A stretch of DNA of 64,000 nt from Dipteronia dyeriana. Lineage: Eukaryota > Streptophyta > Magnoliopsida > Sapindales > Sapindaceae. How positions within the stretch are numbered: position 1 is the stretch's first letter; each line of letters opens with the position of its first letter. A program made the position numbers and the translations under genes. The stretch spans positions 744,001 through 808,000 of the forward strand of contig CM065299.1 of NCBI GenBank assembly GCA_032871835.1, given 5' to 3'. Below the pieces are notes generated by a model. It saw only the letters and a list, made by a program, of their open reading frames with translations. It ran no database searches and was not told the origin of the DNA. Positions 57,978 to 64,000 of this stretch are shown here, in pieces.

Positions 57978-58078
57978 TAGAGTGGTCGGTGCTCCTAACC
58001 TGTTTAGTGGTAGAGTATAGTGGTCGACCCTCCTAACGTGTATAGCAGCAAAGTATAGTGGTTGACTCTCCTAATAGT
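57978..58078 (+). repeat. Three short tandem repeats in the leader of an F-box gene
   Basis: The pattern AGTATAGTGGTCGAC(C)CTCCTAA recurs three times with variations at about 57978, 58010 and 58049, ending about 25 bases before the start codon at 58102. It probably lies in the 5' leader or proximal promoter. It is absent from the other F-box genes here. No function is known. Confidence 0.6.
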
Positions 58079-58101
58079 GTTTTCTGTTTTTTAGGTCACC
58101 A

Positions 58102-59547
58102 ATGGGGATTGATCGGCTTAGCAATTTGCCGGATCCTATAATCCATCGCATTCTCTCTTTTATGGACACCAAATACGCGGTAAGAACGTCTATTCTTTCA
58201 AAGGAATGGATGTTTCATTGGAGACATATTCATAGTCTCAATTTTGACTCTGGCACAGATGAAGATTTGCGGGGTTTCAAAAACTTTGTCACTAATGTAT
58301 TGAGACTGCGCATCCCCTCCGATCTAAATAGCGTGAGGTTTCATTCAAAACACATCAATACTCCTTTAAACATAGCAATTTCTAAGTATGCCATAACACA
58401 TTGCATTGCTAAAGAGTTTGATACAAATGCCACCACAAATTTTCCTCCATGCCTCGACGAGGAGTGTCAAACTCAGCTGAAGACTCTCAAACTAGGTCCT
58501 TGCTGCATCTCAAGCTATGTCACCTCGTCACCCAGTGAATGCTTCGCGTTCTGTAGAAATATATATTGCAACCCGATGAGTGGTCACTTTCCATCGTTGA
58601 CAACTCTACAACTCTACAAAGTCGAGTTTGATAATTATCGGAATGATATGAATCTCTTCTCGAATTTCTCAAGTCTAGAGAACCTACTCTTAATCGGATG
58701 TAGTATGAAACTGGACAACAGTCTGATCTTCAACATATCTGGTCCGAGGATGACTTCATTGACAATCTCAGATTTCGACATATGCGATATGATGCGGCTT
58801 GAGATATCTGCACCGTCACTCAAGTTGTTCAACTTGAATGGGAACCCTCTATGGTTGTCTATGAAGAATTGCCACCAAGCTCTTGAAGAGGTGAAGATTG
58901 ATTTGTTTCAACCACCGGAAGAAAATGCAAGAAAACAAATATTAAAGGAAGTACACATTTTCCATCTGAAACGTATGACCAAAGGACTGTGTCACACAAA
59001 TTCACTAAGAGTAACGTTTACATTCTCTTCCAAGGTGAGTTCATGTTAGTTATTTCTTTTTCTTTTTCTTTTTTTAATTTGTTATGCTTATTTCCATAAA
59101 AAAAATTGTTGTGTTTATTAGAAAAATTAGGACAAGTATATTGGAAATTGAATTAGAAATTGAACTCTGGTTGATTGATTATAATTATTTGTGATTAGGG
59201 GAAATTTTTATTGTACCGAAACTCTCATGTCATTGAAGTAAAATTTGTAGATCTTAAGGTACGTACTTACTTCGACCAATATTATTATTATTATTATTAT
59301 TGTTATTATTATTATTGTTATTATTATTATTATTATTAAATTAAATTGATTTGGGAATGAAGATAAGTTTTATTTTTTATTTTGCGTGCTGTGGTGTTTT
59401 TAGGGGACTGAAGAGGAATGGCTTCCAGTGGTTTTGTTAATTGTTCGTGGTCTTGGTTCCAATCAGTTGGCAGACGAATTAGAAGAAAACTTGGAACAAA
59501 AGGGTACGGAGTTGGCTACACTAGTGTTACAAACTTGCAATAATTAG
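58102..59547 (+). CDS. F-box/LRR-repeat protein, three exons, intact
   Basis: Exons 58102-59034 (311 codons), 59199-59258 (20 codons) and 59404-59547 (47 codons plus stop), phase 0, donors GTGAGT and GTACGT, acceptors GATTAG and TTTTAG, total 378 residues. The F-box is at residues 4-40 (DRLSNLPDPIIHRILSFMD, KEWMFHWRHIHSLNFD). LRR-like segments follow (TLKLGPC, TTLQLYKVEFD, SLENLLLIGC, SLKLFNLNG). The tail is GKFLLYRNS, then TEEEWLPVVLLIVRGLGSN. It is a likely SCF substrate receptor of unknown target. Compared with the gene at 220 it has an extra segment near residues 130-155 (CCISSYVTSSPSECFAF). Start chosen as the first ATG before the F-box. Confidence 0.88.
59280..59339 (+). repeat. (ATT)n microsatellite in the second intron
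   Basis: About 60 bases of ATT/TTA repeats broken twice by GTT, inside the intron between exons 2 and 3 of the F-box gene at 58102. Confidence 0.95.
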
Positions 59548-60120
59548 ACATTTAATTAGGAAATAATTCAGCTGTTTTTATTTATTTGTTGTATTTTGAA
59601 CGATTACAATTTGGGGTTTGGGAGAGAGATTTAGCTCAAATCCGCCAACTTATATCAATGAGCTTGTTTGAGATTTTTTTTTAATACATAAATTCCGTTC
59701 AAATCGTTTGCTTTGAATACAGTTTAGAGGAAAACAAGAAGTTAACTCACATTTGTATTTAAAAAAAAAAAAGAATTAGAGAATTTATTTTTAGGATGAA
59801 CACAATCCAATATATATAAGGATTGTAATTGTATTCAAATGGTAATATCACCTGTATTACCTGCATTATCTAGCTGTTGACAAAGATTTATTATAATCTT
59901 CAAAATTTCTTTACTTGGAAATCAAATACTTTTTTTTTCTTATTTAAGGAATGTACATATATCATTGTATGCAAATCTTGCTATACATTACAGGTCATCA
60001 TCTAGCTGTGACCACAAAATTATGATAATATTAAATCTGTATACATGGAAATAAATCAAGTAGCTGATACTAGTTAGAAGAAATAATTAGAATTTTTCTT
60101 AATTATATTGGAATTTTTCT
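59548..60120. other. 3' flank of the F-box gene
   Basis: AT-rich, with no clear feature. Terminator signals cannot be placed with confidence. Confidence 0.35.
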
Positions 60121-61435
60121 CTCATAGTTTTGGATTGGATATGAAAAAATGAATGGATTGGATTAGATTCTAAAATCTAAAATCCATTCGATCGAATCTG
60201 ATATTAGATTTCCTTATAAATAATGCTTAATTTATTTTGAGTCAATTTATTTTGTTTTATACATATGAACTTTGAGCAAATTTTGGGTGTTATTATATTT
60301 TGTTATAATTGTGTTAAATGTTTCTAATTTGTTGGACTTTTTGAACTTTAAATTATGTAATTATATATTGCTTTTATGTTAATTTTGTTTGAAGTAGTGT
60401 ATGAATTAATAATTTGATTTTGTTAATTTTAGGAATGTTATAAATTTTATATATTAAGAATTGCTTAATTTGAATCCAATCTATTGGATCGGATTTAAGT
60501 ATTTTACAATTGGATCGGATCGGATTGGAACTAATTGTAATAGGATCGGATGGGATTTCGCTCTAAGATTGGATTGGATTTTAATTTTGAGTGTCGATAT
60601 TTACACCCCTCAAAAACTGTATTTACACCCCCAATTTAGTATATTTTTTAAAATCTAATATTACCCTTGAGTAAAATTACTTAAATGACTAAATAGTTTG
60701 TAATTGCACACCAATAATTATTGTTTGGCTTTATATCAATCCTTTGAAAAAGAAAAAAACAGTTTTCAATTAATTGTTTGATATGATAATAAATACTTTT
60801 CTATTTTATCAAACCTTGACTTCAATTTTAAATACTAATTTCAATTTCTTAAAAGGAATACAAATTGATTGAGTTGACCAATAATTTACTTCTATAATTT
60901 AGTGAAACAAAAAATCAATACAAACAATACACTTTCTATTGTAAAAAAAAATTATAATAAACTTTCTTAGGAACAGAGGAATTGAGATATACTGTTGTGT
61001 GTTGAGCGCTAGTAGTTTTTCAATTCGTCGGAATTAAAGAATTTTAAACTTAAAAAAATTAAAGAATTTTTTTCAAAGTATTTTTTAGTGACATCAAATG
61101 TTTTTATAGCAGTAAGAATGTTTTTTAAAGAGAAATTATTTATTTTAATAAAAAGATTTAAAATTTTAAAATTTTAAATAAATCTAACTAGATAACAAAA
61201 ATACAAAAATATAATATAATAAAATTAAAGAAAGTGTATTTTTGATATTAAGTGGGGTTTATTTACGAAATTTAGATTTTTAAAATATTTTAGAGGTGTA
61301 TTTACGAAAGAGGTGTATATTCAATTTTTTAGGGGTGTCAATATCGTCACTCTTTAATTTTTTCGATCCAATCGGATCGGATCGAATCATAGATCATGAT
61401 AAACTCAATCTAATCCATTGCATACCCTTAGTATC
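60121..61435. mobile_element. GGATTGGAT-rich miniature element, interrupted by another element
   Basis: GGATTGGAT, GGATCGGATCGG and their reverse complements CGATCCAATC cluster on both sides (60130-60580 and 61362-61430) of the insertion at 60589-61352. The right end, CCATTGCATACCCTTA, reads TAAGGGTATGCAATGG in reverse, a typical terminus of a plant hAT-like miniature element. The left end is not sharply defined. Confidence 0.5.
60589..61352. mobile_element. MULE-like miniature element with perfect 9-base target duplication
   Basis: The left terminus GAGTGTCGATATTTACACCC and right terminus (reverse complement) GAGTGACGATATTGACACCC are inverted repeats. TTTAATTTT flanks both sides (60580-60588 and 61353-61361). 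A 9-base duplication is the hallmark of Mutator-like elements. It is 764 bases long, very AT-rich, with no transposase frame. A related copy lies at 54148-55076. Confidence 0.85.
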
Positions 61436-61619
61436 TTTAAAATATTACACTATTACATAAATTCGGGGTTCTTTGGAGAGGGAGAGGACTCAAACCAGTA
61501 ACCTCATGGTGCAGGTGTGAATGGTTTGTTACCTAACCAATCTCATCTCGACGTTCCTTATATCTTTTAAATATCTCAAAATCTATCACATTACAGTCGA
61601 TCAATACCACAGCTTAATA

Positions 61620-62730
61620 TAGGGCTCGTTTGAGATAATTTTTAATTTTGGCTTTTGTCAGTAGAATAAGAAAAGTAAAAGCCTGAACTTTTCCATTGCT
61701 GTTTGGATAATGGATTTTAGAAAATCTTTTATTTTCAAAAGAGCTTTTCAGACTGTTTGAATAAAACATTTAAAATTGTCTCAAGTTGAATATACCATAA
61801 TACCACCATTAGAATAACACTAATTTTGTTAAAATAAACTCAATAGTTACAACTGAAATGATAAATGTATTTTAAAAAATAAAAATAAAAATGATAATAT
61901 AATTAATAAAAAAAAGCATTGATAAGTCAACAAATATAAACAAACAAAAAAAAAAACAATATAAATCTGTCTTTATCCTTCATCTGCTCGATCAGGTGAC
62001 CAGGTAAGAAATTTTTTTTGCTAAACAACCAAAACCTAAATATTTGATTTGCTTTACTAAGTGCTAACGGTGGCCGTCAAACCATCGGAGCATAATCAGC
62101 AACCAACACCCACCCACCCACAGCAACCACATCAGAGCTCCAATTAAAGATTGAACAGGTTCTCAAGTTCCACCACTTTTTTCTTTTAATTTTCTTTTAT
62201 TATTTCCTCTTCAGATCTTTGTCATGTCTTTTTCATCATTCTGGAATTCTCAAAGTTTGACACAACTCCCTCTCAAATCTCAGTGAACCCATCACTGTTC
62301 ACCAACGAATCCTCTCACCACTTATTTACTTCATCAATTTCTTGTTTTATCATGTAGTTTTGTTTAATCTGCTTCTAGGTTTAATTGATTTTTGTGTTTG
62401 TTTGAATGTTTGTAAAATTTTCTGATGGAGATGTGCTAGAACATGGTCGCAGAGAAGGTGAGAAAGAGGGGATACGGGTGGAATTTCTATTTTGATTTTG
62501 ATCGATGGAAGGATAAAATTGAAAAAAACAAAAAAATCATTAAAGAAATTTGTAACACGTTTTGATGGAAGCTCTTCCCACAAAAGCCAGAGAAGAAGTA
62601 TGGCTTCTCTTGGAAGAGCTTTCAAAGGTAGAAATTACTTTCATCAGTTCATCTAAACACTCTCATAAGCAACTTTTAAGTTTCAAAAGAGCTTTTGACA
62701 CCTCTAAAAGCTATTCTAAACAGGGTCATA
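61620..62730. mobile_element. Putative hAT-like element (GGGCTCGTTTG end)
   Basis: The left end AGGGCTCGTTTGAGATAATT and right end AAGCTATTCTAAACAGGGTC are imperfect inverted repeats of the common hAT miniature-element type. CAAAAGAGCTTTTNA occurs near both ends. The frames inside (91 and 66 codons) include the AAAGAGCTTTT inverted repeat and are not genes. No convincing target duplication was seen. Confidence 0.45.
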
Positions 62731-62797
62731 ACTTGACGGTAAAAAGTACTTATTCAATATGACAATATATTATATTCGAATTGTTATACCCGTAAAT

Positions 62798-62823
62798 TAT
62801 ATATATATATATAGAGAGAGAGT
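62798..62823 (+). repeat. (AT)n(AG)n microsatellite
   Basis: A run of ATATATAT followed by AGAGAGAG. Confidence 0.85.
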
Positions 62824-62914
62824 ACAAATATATGTAATATATGGTAAAAAACATTTTCAATCAATAGAATAATGTACATTTAATAAATAAAATACTACAC
62901 TACTATTTTGGTGT

Positions 62915-63140
62915 CTCAGTGCGTCCAATAATCCTTTTTCCGCCACCTGATAAAATATGTGTGGGCCATCTCATTGACGTGTCAGCCAGTCCACTCACTC
63001 AGCAAACTCACCACTCATGAGTCAACTTGTCCAAGTCAGTAACTCTGAATTGAGTTGAAATCTCAGGGCAGTGACTCGACAATTTCCAAAACACTTTTCT
63101 CTCTCAAATTTTTTTCAAACACTTTTCTTTCTCGACCGTG
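62915..63140 (+). repeat. Promoter-like segment shared with 2350-2700
   Basis: It shares GTGCGTCCAATAAT, GTGTGGGCC, CAGTCCACTCACTC, GAGTTGAAATCTC and CTTTTCTCTCTCAAATTTTT with the first copy. It ends in a pyrimidine-rich leader and a short GC-richer stretch with an ATG at 63138. The 61-codon frame from there has no known domain. Confidence 0.5.
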
Positions 63141-63349
63141 TCCCCTAAGATCGTCGCGTTGCCGGAAAAGTCATCATCATTTTTATTTTTTTTACAAGTG
63201 AGCCACATTAGCTATTGTGGTTTGTGGAGCTCTTCTCTTTGTGAAATATTGTTTTTTTTTTTAATCTTTGAATTTCACAATTTTATTTTGGATATTATTA
63301 TTTTAGTCCATAAGTTTGGGTAGAAACTCAACTTTTTAAATGTATTTGT

Positions 63350-64000
63350 TTTTGTTAGAACCCTTGATCTTGCTTTTGAAAATACATCTAATTGGTCCAT
63401 TTGACTACTTTTGAAAATATATCAAATTGACCTATTTAATCAGAAATTTAACGGTCAAAAGTGACTGAATATATAAATTGATGTTTTTACCCTTAACTTA
63501 AATTAAATTATTTAAAAGTATGATTTTACCCCTTAGATTTATAGTTTTTACAATTTAATCTGATTTGTAATCCAATCAAAATATAACACGTGTTACCAAC
63601 ATTTTAAAGATTTAATTTCTAAAATGGTTAAATAAAAATGAAAAACTAAATTTCTTTATAAAGAATATGAAAAAAAAAATATAGAGAACATAAAAAATAT
63701 ACCTGAAAAAACTTTAAAACAAATCATTAGATATAAATTGTAATTAGATATAATTAATTAATTAAAACCATCCAATCCAACCAAACCGAACCCAACCCAG
63801 ATTTCATCTCCTTATTTCTTCTTCTTCGACCGTTCCTAAAAAACCAAACCCAGATATCCAAACACAATCCAAATATCTTTCTTACATTTTCTCACCACCC
63901 AAACACAATCCAAATTTCTTCAACCAAATTCTAGGAACAAAAACCAAAAATCAATTCCACGAACCCAAGCTGGATTTTAAAAGAGATAATTAAAAAAAAA
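63350..64000. mobile_element. Start of another AAACCCA-type element, cut by the window end
   Basis: Like the interior at 55393-55830, an AT-rich half (CCTTGATCTTGCTTTTGAAAA) is followed by AACCCAACCCAGATTTCATC and CAAACACAATCCAAAT units. The far end lies beyond the window. Confidence 0.4.

Noticed and set aside
62350..62762. 91- and 66-codon frames with KALPREAILLLWLLWEELP and related sequence
   Set aside because: They share an inverted AGAGCTTTT/CTTCTCTTGGAAGAGC repeat inside a miniature element and have no paralogue or domain.
1..64000. tRNA, rRNA or snRNA genes
   Set aside because: No cloverleaf with conserved A and B boxes or known RNA gene sequence was recognised by eye. The tRNA-like stretches seen are primer-binding sites. 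A covariance-model scan would be needed to exclude short RNA genes.

Overview
This is nuclear DNA of a flowering plant, almost certainly a eudicot. The sequence is AT-rich, genes are interrupted by GT-AG introns, and the protein families are plant ones: F-box/leucine-rich-repeat proteins, a kinesin-14 (KIN-14/ATK type) and a DUF936 protein. LTR retrotransposons carry plant Ty3/gypsy gag and integrase signatures. No species can be named from the sequence. Only two genes look fully intact, the F-box genes at 220-1523 and 58102-59547. The rest is pseudogenes, gene fragments and transposable elements.

Layout. (1) 1-4 kb: an intact three-exon F-box/LRR gene, an hAT-like miniature element, and a broken F-box remnant. 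(2) 4.4-8.7 kb: CACTA-like subterminal repeats, then a reverse-strand Tat/Athila-type Ty3 element that keeps gag, a primer-binding site and one LTR but has lost pol. (3) 8.7-41.8 kb: about 15.6 kb of kinesin-14 gene fragments in alternating orientation. Two retrotransposons split them: a Ty3/gypsy element at 10.2-20.3 kb with an internally triplicated 3' half, and a non-coding large LTR element at 25.8-33.2 kb with a 5-bp target duplication. (4) 41.8-44.9 kb: a reverse-strand DUF936 pseudogene with an intron/exon segment repeated four times in tandem. (5) 45.9-48.5 kb: an F-box gene with a lost splice acceptor and a retroelement insertion. (6) 49.2-51.3 kb: an hAT element nested in a CACTA terminus, then a CT-rich element. 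(7) 52.3-54.1 kb: a segmental duplicate of the first F-box gene with an early stop codon. (8) 54-57 kb: AT-rich MULE-like and long-inverted-repeat elements. (9) 57-59.5 kb: an F-box remnant and a second intact F-box gene. (10) 60-64 kb: nested miniature elements and a promoter-like segment also found near 2.4 kb.

Two processes shape the window. One is birth and death of a tandem F-box cluster, all on the + strand: two intact genes, one compromised, one nonsense pseudogene and two remnants. F-box proteins of this kind are normally substrate-recognition subunits of SCF ubiquitin ligases. The other is fragmentation and inverted amplification of a kinesin-14 gene. Every copy has lost part of the motor, so no working motor is expected. 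The inverted pairs, with arms up to about 1.2 kb, could fold into long hairpin RNAs if transcribed. That makes the array the most interesting structure here, as a possible small-RNA source against the parental kinesin-14. This is inference from the layout, and no expression evidence is available.
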